From NCBI GenBank assembly GCA_963809825.1, contig CAWELJ010000004.1, forward strand, positions 1 to 64,000: a stretch of DNA of 64,000 bases, given 5' to 3'. A program made the position numbers and the translations under genes. Each line of letters begins with the position of its first letter. Position 1 is the first letter of the stretch. Of this stretch, positions 1 to 8,232 are shown piece by piece. The DNA is from Bog-473 sp963809825 (lineage in GTDB: Bacteria; Actinomycetota; Acidimicrobiia; Acidimicrobiales; RAAP-2). Below the pieces are notes generated by a model that was given only the letters and a program-made list of their open reading frames with translations, was not told the origin of the DNA and searched no databases.

Positions 1-410
1 CACTTGCAGTGCCGTGACCAGGGCATGCGCGGGCACGCCGGTAGGTGCCTTCAGCCAGCGACGTCGCGTCCGGAAAGCGTGAGGTCGTGTTCGGAAAGCG
101 CACCCTCGCGCCTGTTCGGACCGCGCCTCCTTGGCGCGCTTCCCAGTCCGTGCCCACAGCGTGCCCACGCGGAATTGGCACGCGTTCCAATCGAGCGCTG
201 GACGCCGGTCCCAATCACCTGGAGGAACCCTTGCTGGCACCCACACCGTTGGGTCCTCGTGCGCAGGACGCGGCCACGCGGCCGTCGAGGGGGCCGGCAT
301 GCGATCATTCCCGGACTGAACCTCCATCGCGAGCGCACGCCGCCTTTATTCTGCTGATCGGGGTGCCACACAAAACGGCCGATCCACCGCTCGCGTTCGA
401 CGAATTCGAC
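1..410. repeat. Intergenic stretch with degenerate att-like repeat copy
   Basis: I see no convincing gene here. The stretch holds diverged pieces of the repeat family seen near 6.1 and 21.7 kb. A GCAGTGCC-GTGACCAGGGCATG piece at about 7-27 matches the sequence just right of the 21.8-kb copy. A GAAAGCGTGAGGTC piece lies at about 74-88. A tandem CGTGCCCAC pair lies at 149-157 and 160-168, and a GACGCCGGTCCC piece at about 202-213. The last resembles the T-arm and acceptor of the tRNA-Phe-like repeat. The matches were found by eye. Confidence 0.5.
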
Positions 411-1979
411 ATGACCCATCACCACATCCTGACGATCGACCTCGGCACCAGCGGCCCCAAGGCCGCCGTTGTGTCCTCCCACGGCACCCTCGTCGGGTCT
501 GCTCGGGCGTCGGTGCCGACGAACTTCGGCCAGGACGGCGCCGCCGAACAGGATGCCGAACTGGTCTGGCAGGCGACGCTTGAGGCTGCTGGACGGGCGC
601 TCGCCGCCGCGGTCGAAACCTCGTCGATCGTGGCGGTCGTGGCCTCTGCCCAGTACTCGTCGATTGTTCCGGTTGGAGCAGACGGCACGCCGGTCGCCCC
701 CATGATCACGTGGATGGACCAGCGGAGCTCGCCAAAGCGCCTCAAGCGGCTGCCCGGCTATCCCAGATTCTGTGACTCGCCCCTGGCCCTGGCGCAGTAC
801 CTGCGCGTGCACGGGTTGGCGCCGCTCGAGTCGGGCATGAGTCTGAATCACATGCGCTGGTTCCGCTACGCGCATCCGGACCTGTACGAGCGGACCGCTT
901 CATTCCTCGAACCAGTCGACTACGTGACCGCCCGGTTGACCGGCCGCACCACCGCGAACCAGTGCTCCTCGTTCATGCAAATGCTGGCGGACAACCGCAG
1001 CGTGCCCAGCGCCGGCTGGCATCACGACCTGATGGAGGCGTCCATGATTGACGCCGACAAACTACCCGAATCGGTGCCGGTGGGCAGCGTCGTCGGCACG
1101 GTGCTGCCCATGATCGCCGAGGCCCTCGGGCTCCCGGCGAAGACACCTGTGCTCTCCGGCATCAACGACACGCAGGCGGGCGGCGTGGCCGCCGGCACGT
1201 TCTCGGGGACGCATGCTGGCCTGGCGCTCGGCACCACCGCGGTCATCGTGACCCACCTGGAGAAGAAGAAGGTCAACCCCCTGCGGTCGCTCTACACCAT
1301 GCCAAGTCCACTGGGAAGCGCCCACATGCTCTCGGCGGAGAACGGCGTCGCCGGAGTGGCCGTCGACTACTTCCTCGACAGCGTGGTGTATCCCGACGAC
1401 CCTTTCGTGACCCCCGAGACGATCAACGATCGCTACCGGACCTTCGACACGGCGGCCGCGATCTCGAAACCAGGCGCGGGAGGCGTCCTCTTCCTGCCTT
1501 GGCTCCGAGGTTCGCTTGCCCCGCGGGGCGACGGGCGAATGCGCGGTGGGTTCCTCAACGTGGGGCTCGACACGACCCGCAGCGACCTCGCCCGTGCCGT
1601 GCTCGAGGGAGTCGCCCTCAACCTGCGCTGGCTCCAGGGCCCGGTCGAGAAGTTCATCCATCGCCGGATCTCCCACTACGTCTTCTACGGCGGCGGAGCC
1701 TGCTCCGATCTCTGGTCGAGCGTAATGGCCGACGTCCTCGGCAAGCCCGTGCATCAGCTGGCTGACGCGGGCTTCGCCAACTCCATCGGCACGGCGGTCT
1801 TCGGGTTCGACCGTCTGGGCATCGCCGCGGCTTCCGACCTGACCAAGCGCCTCCGGATCAAAGGCGTGTACGAGCCCGATCCTGCGAAGAGGGCTCAATA
1901 CGACGACCTCGCCGGGATCTTCGCCGACACGTTCAAGCGGACGCGGTCACTGAGCCACCGGCTAGCCAAGCAACCCTGA
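411..1979 (+). CDS. FGGY-family carbohydrate kinase (xylulokinase-like)
   Basis: A probable cytoplasmic ATP-dependent sugar or polyol kinase of the FGGY family, 522 residues, the usual length. The N-terminal phosphate-binding motif reads LTIDLGTSGPKAAVV. A substrate-domain stretch ITWMDQRS follows, the catalytic-Asp region is SGINDTQAGGVAAG, and the C-terminal ATP-binding segment is YGGGACSDLWSSVMADVLG. The ATG at 411 is chosen because homology begins exactly there. The frame is open for another 366 bases upstream, but that part reads as repeat DNA, and no strong Shine-Dalgarno is visible. There is no sugar transporter or isomerase next to it, so the substrate is unknown; xylulokinase is the nearest guess. 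Confidence 0.85.
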   Translation: MTHHHILTIDLGTSGPKAAVVSSHGTLVGSARASVPTNFGQDGAAEQDAELVWQATLEAAGRALAAAVETSSIVAVVASAQYSSIVPVGADGTPVAPMITWMDQRSSPKRLKRLPGYPRFCDSPLALAQYLRVHGLAPLESGMSLNHMRWFRYAHPDLYERTASFLEPVDYVTARLTGRTTANQCSSFMQMLADNRSVPSAGWHHDLMEASMIDADKLPESVPVGSVVGTVLPMIAEALGLPAKTPVLSGINDTQAGGVAAGTFSGTHAGLALGTTAVIVTHLEKKKVNPLRSLYTMPSPLGSAHMLSAENGVAGVAVDYFLDSVVYPDDPFVTPETINDRYRTFDTAAAISKPGAGGVLFLPWLRGSLAPRGDGRMRGGFLNVGLDTTRSDLARAVLEGVALNLRWLQGPVEKFIHRRISHYVFYGGGACSDLWSSVMADVLGKPVHQLADAGFANSIGTAVFGFDRLGIAAASDLTKRLRIKGVYEPDPAKRAQYDDLAGIFADTFKRTRSLSHRLAKQP

Positions 1980-2147
1980 CATCCCACACAGAGCTCGGCC
2001 TGACGGACCGGGTCCAAGCTGTAGTGACGCAGATTCCGAGTCGCGAAGGGTTTGACTCGACAGACACGGCGATGCCCAACTCGACGGTGTGCGAGGCGCA
2101 TCGGACCCGGTGGAGCCCATGTGAACCGGGATCGCGTCGGCCTTTCG

Positions 2148-2535
2148 CTAAACCCGCCTCGGCACCTTGCCGGTGAGGGTGCACATGACGCGCATAACCC
2201 CGGTGGCCAGGGTCGCTTGTCGGCTCGAACATGCACGGACACCTCCGTCTATGACCGTCGCTCCGTGCTGGCGCCCGTACTCTGCAGCTTCTTCTGACAC
2301 ACTCCCGGACCCGAAGTCCCGGTGCATCCATATGCGCTCGATGCCCAAGTCGACGCACTCATGCACGGTGGAATCCGCTGCCTCGGGTCTAGTGCCGATC
2401 ACAACCCAGTCCACGCCGCCTGGAACCGACTCAGGTTCGTGATAACAGGAATCACCCTCTACTTCATTGGCGTTTGGATTGATGGCGAAGACCTCGTATC
2501 CCCGGTCGCGTAGACGCTTGTAAACGACATCTTTG
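2148..2535 (-). pseudogene. Truncated, frameshifted CoA-binding-domain protein (YccU-like)
   Basis: A relic of a small CoA_binding_2 (YccU-like) protein. Recognisable pieces in one frame are RDRGYEVFAINPN, GGVDWVVIGTRPEAAD and ERIWMHRDFGSGSVSEEAAEYGR. After VIDGG the expected CPCMFEPTSDPGHR is in another frame, and the reading returns to the first frame for VMRVMCTLTGKVPRRV. That requires two compensating single-base indels, near 2240-2246 and 2198-2201. The N-terminal glycine-rich nucleotide-binding strand is missing; in its place upstream lies a piece of a GYWLV-repeat gene. Not expected to be functional. Confidence 0.75.
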
Positions 2536-2548
2536 GCTCGACACGAGT

Positions 2549-2677
2549 CCCAAGTGCGCTCGGAAGCGACCCGTAGAACCGCGCGTCGCCGAAGGCGAAA
2601 ATGCTCCCATCGGGGCCGACCAGCCAGTAGCCATGTCCGTCGGAACTGGGCTGGATCGCAACGACCGACGCACCGCA
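2549..2677 (-). pseudogene. Relic of a GYWLV-type secreted repeat gene
   Basis: One reading frame contains a single repeat unit, DGHGYWLVGPDGSIFAFGDA followed by RFYGSLPS. It matches the 42-residue units of the intact repeat proteins at 32.4 and 59.0 kb. There is no start, signal peptide or second unit. It runs directly into the truncated CoA-binding relic on the same strand. This looks like a recombination junction near 2540. Confidence 0.7.
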
Positions 2678-2705
2678 TCCGGCACCCATCGGGCGATTCA
2701 ACAAC

Positions 2706-3902
2706 TCAGGGCGTGGTGTAGGTCGGCACCGGCATTGCTGGAGGGAGGCCCATGGTTGTGGCATGGATGACGAGGTCGGAGTATGGCGGCACCATGTCAA
2801 GTCCGTCTACCGCGTTGAGGAGCCCCGGACCGTCGCCCGACTTACCGCGAACCCCGTACTGCCAGACAATGGCATTGGTCTTCGGATCAACCACGATGAC
2901 CCGGTCATTGGCGTCGTCGGTGGCGATCACGTCGCCGTTGGGGAGCGGCAGGGCCAGCGAGGGGTGGTTGAGGGCGGAGCTGCCCGTCGGCCGGTAGCGC
3001 CATAGGAGCCGGCCGCTACCGTCGAAGGTCTCGATCTGACCTGGTTCGGCGTAGTCCACCGTCAGGTAGGTGCCAGGGCGCACTTCGTTGCTGTCGGACG
3101 GGTAGCTGACGCCGGGAGGGTGCCATGAGGCGTAGATCGTCCCAGCCAGGTCCATCTCATCGACCCAGTCCCCGTTGATCTCGGTGACGAGGTAGTGCCC
3201 GTTGGCCATGGGGAAAGCGCCGTTGGGGCTTCCGAAATGCGCTGGCGGTGCGTGCTGACAGGCCTGGGTGGTGGTGCCGTAGACGCGGGCTGGCACCTGC
3301 GCGTACGGGGCGATCAACAGGAGGCGACAGTTCTTGATATCGGCTGTGAACACGTCGCCGTCAGGGAGGACCAGCGCGTCGTCGGGGTTTGACAGCTGGT
3401 TCGGGCCGTCACCCGGCACACCCGGTGTGCCATAGCGCCACAGGATCTTGCGCGAGGCCACATCGATCAAGGTGACCACCGAGTACTCCTCTTCGGTGGC
3501 GATGATCTGCTTCCCGTTCGGAGTGAAGAATGCGTCGTCTGGGCTCTTGAACGAAACTCCTGGAGGGAGGTCGCCAGGCTGCGGCCATGTCCAGAGAATG
3601 CGGCCCTGGGCGTCGACCACGATCAAGCGGTTGTTGCCTTCATCGGCAATTAAGACGGGACCGGGGAGCACGCTCGGGTCGGACCCTTGCGCCAGGTGCC
3701 CGATGCCAGTCCCCGGACCGGAGAACAGGGGCGTCGTCGTCGTCGTTGACCTCATCTGTGGCACTGTCTTGGGAGCGATGGTGCGACCTGGACCGCCACA
3801 TGAGTTGATTGCCACACCTAGAGAAATCAGGATGACGCTGACGATTGAACCGACCACGGTGCGATGGCGTCGGGCGCTTCTCGAAACCCGCTGGCGTGCC
3901 AT
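2706..3902 (-). CDS. Secreted beta-propeller (NHL/PQQ-like) lipoprotein
   Basis: A 398-residue putative lipoprotein. A basic N-terminus and hydrophobic segment end in the lipobox-like VAINSC (Cys about residue 36), followed by a Ser/Thr-rich linker. The rest is a chain of blade-like repeats: VLIADEGNNRLIVVDAQGRI, then DDALVLPDGDVFTADIKNCR, then LPNGDVIATDDANDRVIVVD. These NHL/arylsulfotransferase-like propeller motifs suggest a surface scaffold or binding protein; no catalytic residues are evident. The ATG at 3902 is chosen over an in-frame GTG at 3908. The substrate cannot be told from sequence. Confidence 0.75.
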   Translation of the reverse strand: MARQRVSRSARRHRTVVGSIVSVILISLGVAINSCGGPGRTIAPKTVPQMRSTTTTTPLFSGPGTGIGHLAQGSDPSVLPGPVLIADEGNNRLIVVDAQGRILWTWPQPGDLPPGVSFKSPDDAFFTPNGKQIIATEEEYSVVTLIDVASRKILWRYGTPGVPGDGPNQLSNPDDALVLPDGDVFTADIKNCRLLLIAPYAQVPARVYGTTTQACQHAPPAHFGSPNGAFPMANGHYLVTEINGDWVDEMDLAGTIYASWHPPGVSYPSDSNEVRPGTYLTVDYAEPGQIETFDGSGRLLWRYRPTGSSALNHPSLALPLPNGDVIATDDANDRVIVVDPKTNAIVWQYGVRGKSGDGPGLLNAVDGLDMVPPYSDLVIHATTMGLPPAMPVPTYTTP

Positions 3903-3971
3903 GGCCACCCATAATGGTGCGCCGCCACCGCCTTGCTAGCGATTCCGTTACGCGGGACGCCGCCGACCGAC

Positions 3972-4622
3972 TCAGTGGGCTCCGAAGAGCTCTCGTGCGA
4001 TGACATCGGCGATCCAGGCCTGCCATTCGGAGAGCGTCCAGCCCCGCTGGACGACGAGTAGCTCGTAGGTCGTGCTATTGACGAGGGCGAAGTATGTGTC
4101 CACGGCTCGGCGTCTGTCCATCCCGGACCGGAGCTGACGGTTCTCGATCAGAAGATCGACCAGAACCGCCTGGGTGCGGTGTCGGCCCTCGTGGTCCTTC
4201 CGGATCAGCTCTCGAGCGGCCGCTTCGGTGGCCGCCGCGTCGCGCATGACCTCCTTGATCGGGGCAGTGCGCGCCGCGATACGGGATGTGCCCTCGGCGA
4301 CGAGCCGCAGCTGGCGATCCGGGTCCTTCTCACGACGTACCTTGTCGACCCAGTCCTGGTCGAGAACGGCGAGTGAGGCGTCGTCGCCCGCCACCGTGAT
4401 GTCCAACGCAGCTGCCAGCACCGCGTGCTTCGTGCCAAACGCCTGGTAGACGGTTGCCGGAGCGACACCGGCAGATTCGGCGATGGCCTGCACTGTGGTG
4501 GCGACGTATCCCTTCTCCAGGAACAACCCGAGACCCGCTTCGGCAATGCGGCGCCGTGTCTCGTGGGCGCGGGACTCTCGCCGTCGCCCTGCTTCGGATC
4601 TCCCCTTGACCGGCTGACGCAT
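3972..4622 (-). CDS. TetR-family transcriptional regulator
   Basis: A 216-residue TetR/AcrR-type repressor. The N-terminal helix-turn-helix is clear: ETRRRIAEAGLGLFLEKGY, then VATTVQAIAESAGVAPATVY, then QAFGTKHAVLAAAL. The C-terminal ligand domain has no recognisable specificity. The ATG at 4622 is preferred to the longer frame start at 4694 because the family begins at this point. It is divergent from the cupin gene at 4685, and the 62-base gap contains overlapping palindromes, so it probably represses itself and the cupin-PaiB pair. Confidence 0.85.
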   Translation of the reverse strand: MRQPVKGRSEAGRRRESRAHETRRRIAEAGLGLFLEKGYVATTVQAIAESAGVAPATVYQAFGTKHAVLAAALDITVAGDDASLAVLDQDWVDKVRREKDPDRQLRLVAEGTSRIAARTAPIKEVMRDAAATEAAARELIRKDHEGRHRTQAVLVDLLIENRQLRSGMDRRRAVDTYFALVNSTTYELLVVQRGWTLSEWQAWIADVIARELFGAH

Positions 4623-4636
4623 GAATGAAAGTATAG

Positions 4637-4656
4637 CTCTATAGAGTATGACTCTA
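4637..4656. promoter_or_regulatory. Candidate TetR operator, overlapping palindromes
   Basis: Two overlapping dyads lie in the gap between the divergent tetR and cupin genes. One is a perfect 10-bp palindrome CTCTATAGAG (4637-4646); the other is a 6-3-6 inverted repeat TAGAGT-ATG-ACTCTA (4642-4656). Size, AT-richness and position fit an operator bound by the adjacent TetR protein. This is inference from symmetry and context. Confidence 0.55.
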
Positions 4657-4684
4657 CCAACATGAACTCGGCCAGGAGGTTCCC

Positions 4685-5125
4685 ATGTCAGCAACGTTCG
4701 TAAGAGAGCCGAAGGGCCACGAAACCGTCGACAACGGGGTCGCCAAGATCAACATGCTGGTGGAGCCTGGCGCCTCCCCGGATTTCGCCGCCTTCGTCAG
4801 CACTTTTCCTCCGCTGGGGGGCGGACCGCCGACGCACCACCACAACTCCTACGACGAGGCGTTCTACGTGCTGAGCGGCGAGATGGAGTTCCGGATCGAC
4901 GGCGAGACTGCACGGGTTCCTGCCGGCTCGATGGCATGGGTGCCGCGAGGCGCCACCCATGCCTTTCGCAACCCGTCGAGGGAGACGGCCCGCATGCTGG
5001 TGGTAACCACTCCTGAGGCGATCGACCTGATCGTCCGCCTACCCGAAGGACTGCGCAGCCCGGAAGCGATTCGGGCGCTGTTCGCCGAGCACGACTCGCA
5101 TCTCGACGGCCCACCTCTGAGCTGA
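4685..5125 (+). CDS. Cupin-domain protein
   Basis: A 146-residue single-cupin protein. The metal-binding motif 1 is THHHNSYDEAFYVLSGE (His51-53, Glu58) and motif 2 is VPRGATHAFRN (His92), so the usual metal ligands are present. A good ribosome-binding site, CCAGGAGG, lies seven bases before the ATG. Such stand-alone cupins act as small-molecule dioxygenases, isomerases or sensors; the substrate is not evident. It is followed after 13 bases by a PaiB-like gene and faces a TetR gene across a palindromic operator, so the pair is probably induced together. Confidence 0.8.
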   Translation: MSATFVREPKGHETVDNGVAKINMLVEPGASPDFAAFVSTFPPLGGGPPTHHHNSYDEAFYVLSGEMEFRIDGETARVPAGSMAWVPRGATHAFRNPSRETARMLVVTTPEAIDLIVRLPEGLRSPEAIRALFAEHDSHLDGPPLS

Positions 5126-5138
5126 GTCGGGCCGACTC

Positions 5139-5753
5139 TTGCGCCCAAACCCGCTCCACGCCACGGACGACCCCGAGGTCGTCCTTCGGCTGATCCGTGA
5201 ACACCCCTGGGGAACTCTGGTCAGCGAGAACAACGGCGAGCTGGTCGCCTCGCACTATCCGATCCTGCTCGACGACGAGGCCGAGGGTTTGACGGTCCTC
5301 ACCCATGTCGGTCGGCCTGACGACGTCGTCCATGGATTCGGAGATCGCGAGATCCTGCTCATTGTCCAGGGGCGCAACGGGTACATCTCGCCGAGTTGGT
5401 ACGCGCCGGGGGCGATCCGGGCGCCGACGTGGAACTTCAGCGCGGCGCACTGCTATGGCGTACCGCAGATCCTCGACGAGGAGGAGAACCTCGCCGTGCT
5501 GGCCAGGCTCGTGGAAAACTTCGAGCGTCACGTCGATGCACCGATGCTGCTGGACCCTGATTGGGGTCGTCCCTTGTCGCAAGGGACGGTCGGCATCCGG
5601 CTGCCGATCACGCGCTTCGTTTGCAAGATCAAGATGAGCCAGGACAAGGACCCCGTCACCCAAAGTCAGGTGATAGAGGCATTGCGTGCCCCAGGACCCT
5701 TCCATAATCCCGGACTCGCGGACGACATGGCGCGGGCTCTCTCTGGGGCCTAA
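5139..5753 (+). CDS. PaiB-like FMN-binding protein
   Basis: A 204-residue protein of the PaiB / FMN_bind_2 family (split-barrel fold). Diagnostic pieces are DDPEVVLRLIREHPWGTLVS near the start, NGYISPSWYA and APTWNFSAAHCYG in the centre, and FVCKIKMSQDKD near the end. PaiB of Bacillus is a negative regulator of sporulation and protease genes; in actinobacteria many members are probably flavin-binding enzymes. The start is a TTG at 5139, chosen because it gives the family N-terminus; no good Shine-Dalgarno is seen, so coupling to the cupin gene 13 bases upstream is likely. Confidence 0.8.
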   Translation: MRPNPLHATDDPEVVLRLIREHPWGTLVSENNGELVASHYPILLDDEAEGLTVLTHVGRPDDVVHGFGDREILLIVQGRNGYISPSWYAPGAIRAPTWNFSAAHCYGVPQILDEEENLAVLARLVENFERHVDAPMLLDPDWGRPLSQGTVGIRLPITRFVCKIKMSQDKDPVTQSQVIEALRAPGPFHNPGLADDMARALSGA

Positions 5754-6006
5754 CCGGCGTATCTCCTGACCCAACCAGGCACACTTGCTGCTCGCAGCTG
5801 CGGGACACCGGATGGTGCGGCCAGCATGAATCGCCTGCCCCAGTTGTGCCTTGCTTCGTACGGGTGCACAGGAGGTTGATGATGGGTCACAATCGTCTGG
5901 AGAGCATGGTCGCTCTGCGCCCGAGATTCGTAGGTCTTCACCCACCTCTGCGGTTCGGTAAGCAGTGCTCGGATTCGAGTGGCGCCACTACACTTCCATC
6001 ACCTTT

Positions 6007-6024
6007 CGTGCCCTCGGCGTGCCC
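6007..6024 (+). repeat. Paired CGTGCCC heptamers (copy A) in a 539-bp gene-free gap
   Basis: CGTGCCC occurs at 6007-6013 and again at 6018-6024, an 11-bp (one helical turn) spacing. A conserved tail GCGAAACAGGGC follows, shared with the copy at 21.6 kb. The surrounding gap (5754-6292) has no credible gene. It also holds the tRNA-like repeat at 6150. The arrangement resembles arm-type binding sites of a tyrosine integrase; that reading is inference. Confidence 0.55.
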
Positions 6025-6149
6025 CTATGAATGCGAAACAGGGCGCAATAGCGCGGTGCAGCGCTTACGAAAGGGCCTAGCCCTTCTGCCCTTTTGACCC
6101 GGACTTTCGGCGTTTGTCGTCGTCAGCCAGCCTTGCCGAAATGGCAGCA

Positions 6150-6201
6150 GATCCGACCTGAAAAGCGTGAGGTCACCGGATCGACGCCGGTCCCGACCAC
6201 C
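6150..6201 (+). repeat. 52-bp direct repeat resembling 3' half of tRNA-Phe, left copy
   Basis: These 52 bases are identical to 21751-21802. They contain an anticodon-loop-like CTGAAAA and a variable-loop-like AGGTC. A T-arm follows with perfect stem ACCGG/CCGGT and 7-base loop ATCGACG, then an acceptor-like CCCGACCACC. Against actinobacterial tRNA-Phe(GAA) as I remember it, only scattered changes are needed. T54 is A, and no 5' half precedes it, so this is not a working tRNA. It looks like an attachment-site remnant. Confidence 0.65.
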
Positions 6202-6292
6202 GGGCAGTACCGTCCCCAAGGCATACATTCGCGCACCGCGTGAGGTCGCTTCGTCGAAGTGTCGGTCCCGTGCAGCATTGCCGAATGTCGCA

Positions 6293-7555
6293 TCAAAGCC
6301 TGGCGAACGCGGCCGCTTCCTCGTCGAAGGCGGCGGCGGCTTCCTTGTTGACACTGGGACGCGTCCGAGACACGGCGTCGGCACAGTCGTCGGACGTCAC
6401 CGCTGGCGTACCGCCGGCGAGCGCCCGCTCAAAGGCGAGTTGAGCGGCTCGCTGGGCGGCCAGCGCGAAGTCTGCGGGCGTGAAGCCCTCCGTCCGCTCG
6501 GCGATGTCCTCGGGAACACACTGCTCCAGGAACTCGGCCGCCAGCTCGGCACGGCCGGAACCGTCGGGTGCGCCAATCGGGATGATGAGATCGAAGCGTC
6601 CTGGTCGGAGCATGGCTGGATCGATGGAGGCGATGGAGTTTGTTGCCATCACCATGAGTCGACCCGGGCGGGACTTGAAGACTGGAATCGCCTTGAGCAG
6701 CTCGTTGACGACCGGCTGGCTCTCGGGTCGACTGACGCGCGCCGAGGCGATTTCGTCCGCTTCGTCGATGAAGCACACCAAGCGGTCCACGTGCGCCAGA
6801 TCGTCGAGCGCGGCACGTAGAGCCGCTGCGCCCGAAGTGCCACTGCCCAGGAGTGAGGGGTGCAGCTCGACGAACGCCCAGGAAAGCCGGGACGCCATGG
6901 AACGGGCAAATGAAGTCTTGCCCGTCCCGGGTGGCCCGAAGAGCATCACCGCCGCCGGCGCTCGTAGCCCGACACTGTCCGCCAGCTCGGCGTGTGCAAG
7001 CGGATCGACAATCCGGCGCTCCAGGAGCTCCTTCGTGGTCGAGAATCCTTTCATCTCTTCCCACAGCCCCGCCGCTGGGAAGTGGCCGCCGTAGCGTTCT
7101 ACGATCTCGAGCTCCTCGGGCACCATGGAGGCGGTCCTGGCGTAAAAGTGGAGTCCGTCAATCCGCTCGAACCCCTGGTGTGCGAACGCGACCTCCCCGA
7201 CTTGACCTGGCTCGACCAGAGCCAGCATGCGCAGGGCGCCCTGATGGATCGCCTCCTGGTCAAGCTCGCGAAGCAGGGCAGAGCCGATGCCCCGGCTCCG
7301 CCAACCCGGGTGCAGGGCGAGGGCGAGCAGATGAGCATCGCGACCAGCCATACGAGCGATGGCGACGCCTACTAGCTGCCCAGACGCGAATGCCACGGCG
7401 GCCGGCTGCTGTTCGTCCAGCGCCTGGACTACGTCGCTACGGCTATAGGCGGCGGCCGTGGCCGTACCGGCCACGTCGATGAGGCGCACGATGTCCTCCA
7501 CGGGAGCCAGGGGGTCCCGGTGGTCCACTCGCTGTACGCGCCATCCTGGCGTCAC
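6293..7555 (-). CDS. GNAT acetyltransferase-AAA+ ATPase fusion
   Basis: About 420 residues from the GTG at 7555. The first 140 residues form a GNAT acyltransferase domain with the acetyl-CoA loop LALHPGWRSRGIGSALL (79-95). The second part is an AAA+ ATPase of the Cdc48/FtsH-like class: Walker A GPPGTGKT (207-214), Walker B LVCFIDEADE (259-268), and a second region of homology ATNSIASIDPAMLRPGRFD (sensor Asn306, arginine finger about 317-320). The C-terminus has the helical lid. No protease domain is attached. The frame is open upstream to 7825, but that part has no family similarity. Function unknown; a remodelling ATPase coupled to acetylation or acyl-CoA sensing is one possibility. Confidence 0.75.
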   Translation of the reverse strand: MTPGWRVQRVDHRDPLAPVEDIVRLIDVAGTATAAAYSRSDVVQALDEQQPAAVAFASGQLVGVAIARMAGRDAHLLALALHPGWRSRGIGSALLRELDQEAIHQGALRMLALVEPGQVGEVAFAHQGFERIDGLHFYARTASMVPEELEIVERYGGHFPAAGLWEEMKGFSTTKELLERRIVDPLAHAELADSVGLRAPAAVMLFGPPGTGKTSFARSMASRLSWAFVELHPSLLGSGTSGAAALRAALDDLAHVDRLVCFIDEADEIASARVSRPESQPVVNELLKAIPVFKSRPGRLMVMATNSIASIDPAMLRPGRFDLIIPIGAPDGSGRAELAAEFLEQCVPEDIAERTEGFTPADFALAAQRAAQLAFERALAGGTPAVTSDDCADAVSRTRPSVNKEAAAAFDEEAAAFARL

Positions 7556-7741
7556 CCGTCCAGTCTTACTCGGGATAACCGTGCGTGCACACGCCGATCG
7601 TCGAAAGGACCGTTCCGGCGGAATATCAGGAACGACAATCGGTGTGCGCTTCGATCGACGTTTCGGCCCGATTTGTTGAGGGTGCTGTCCCCGACGGCAC
7701 CCGCGATCCGTCACCGTACCGGAAGGCTTAGCCTGGGAGGC

Positions 7742-8089
7742 GTGGCACCAAGGTGGCGCTGGCTGCTGGTGACCCTTGCGGCCCTCGCCGTGAGTTGCGT
7801 CGTACCGGGGTCTGTGCTGTCCCAAACGCCGCCCGCCGGTCGCGCCGCAGTTATCACGGGAGTCGCACCCGCCCCATCGAGCGAGTGCGCCGCGGTGTCG
7901 TGCAATCGGGGGTCGTCGTCGTCAACGGCGCCCCTAGCAAGCGTCAGCCTGGCCGGCACGATCGCCGCCGCAATGCTTGTCCTTCTGGCACCGTTCGCGG
8001 TTCTCCGGGCCCGACGGTGTGCGGGCAATTTGCCTGCCGGCACCCCGTCACCGCTACTCAGGCCTCCGCAGCACCTCGTCTGCGCATAA
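7742..8089 (+). CDS. Small Cys-containing membrane protein
   Basis: A 115-residue putative envelope protein starting at GTG 7742, with GGAG a few bases upstream. It has an N-terminal hydrophobic signal or anchor (WLLVTLAALAVSCVV), a polar middle with two cysteines (SSECAAVSCNRGSS), a second membrane segment (AGTIAAAMLVLLAPFAVL) and a short basic tail. It sits just upstream of the DUF929 and VKOR genes and may belong to the same thiol-redox group. I do not recognise a family, and it could be spurious, but the signal/membrane pattern and start site are reasonable. Confidence 0.5.
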   Translation: MAPRWRWLLVTLAALAVSCVVPGSVLSQTPPAGRAAVITGVAPAPSSECAAVSCNRGSSSSTAPLASVSLAGTIAAAMLVLLAPFAVLRARRCAGNLPAGTPSPLLRPPQHLVCA

Positions 8090-8094
8090 AGAGC

Positions 8095-8110
8095 CGGCGC
8101 CGAGGCGCCG
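8095..8110 (+). terminator. GC-rich hairpin after the small membrane gene
   Basis: CGGCGCC at 8095-8101 pairs with GGCGCCG at 8104-8110, five bases after the TAA at 8087-8089. There is no T-tract, so it would be an atypical terminator or an RNA-stabilising hairpin. Confidence 0.35.
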
Positions 8111-8232
8111 AGACTCCTCGTAGAGCTACGCGCTGCAGCGCAGTGCCGTGACCAGCCGCTGCCAATGGCGTGAACTCTCCCATGCCAACCCTGCCCTCAC
8201 CTCCGAGCGAGAGAGAAAGAAGAAAGGTCGTC

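Noticed and set aside
6150..6201. A functional tRNA-Phe gene
   Set aside because: Only the 3' half is recognisable; no D-arm or 5' acceptor strand precedes it, the anticodon stem pairs poorly and T54 is A.
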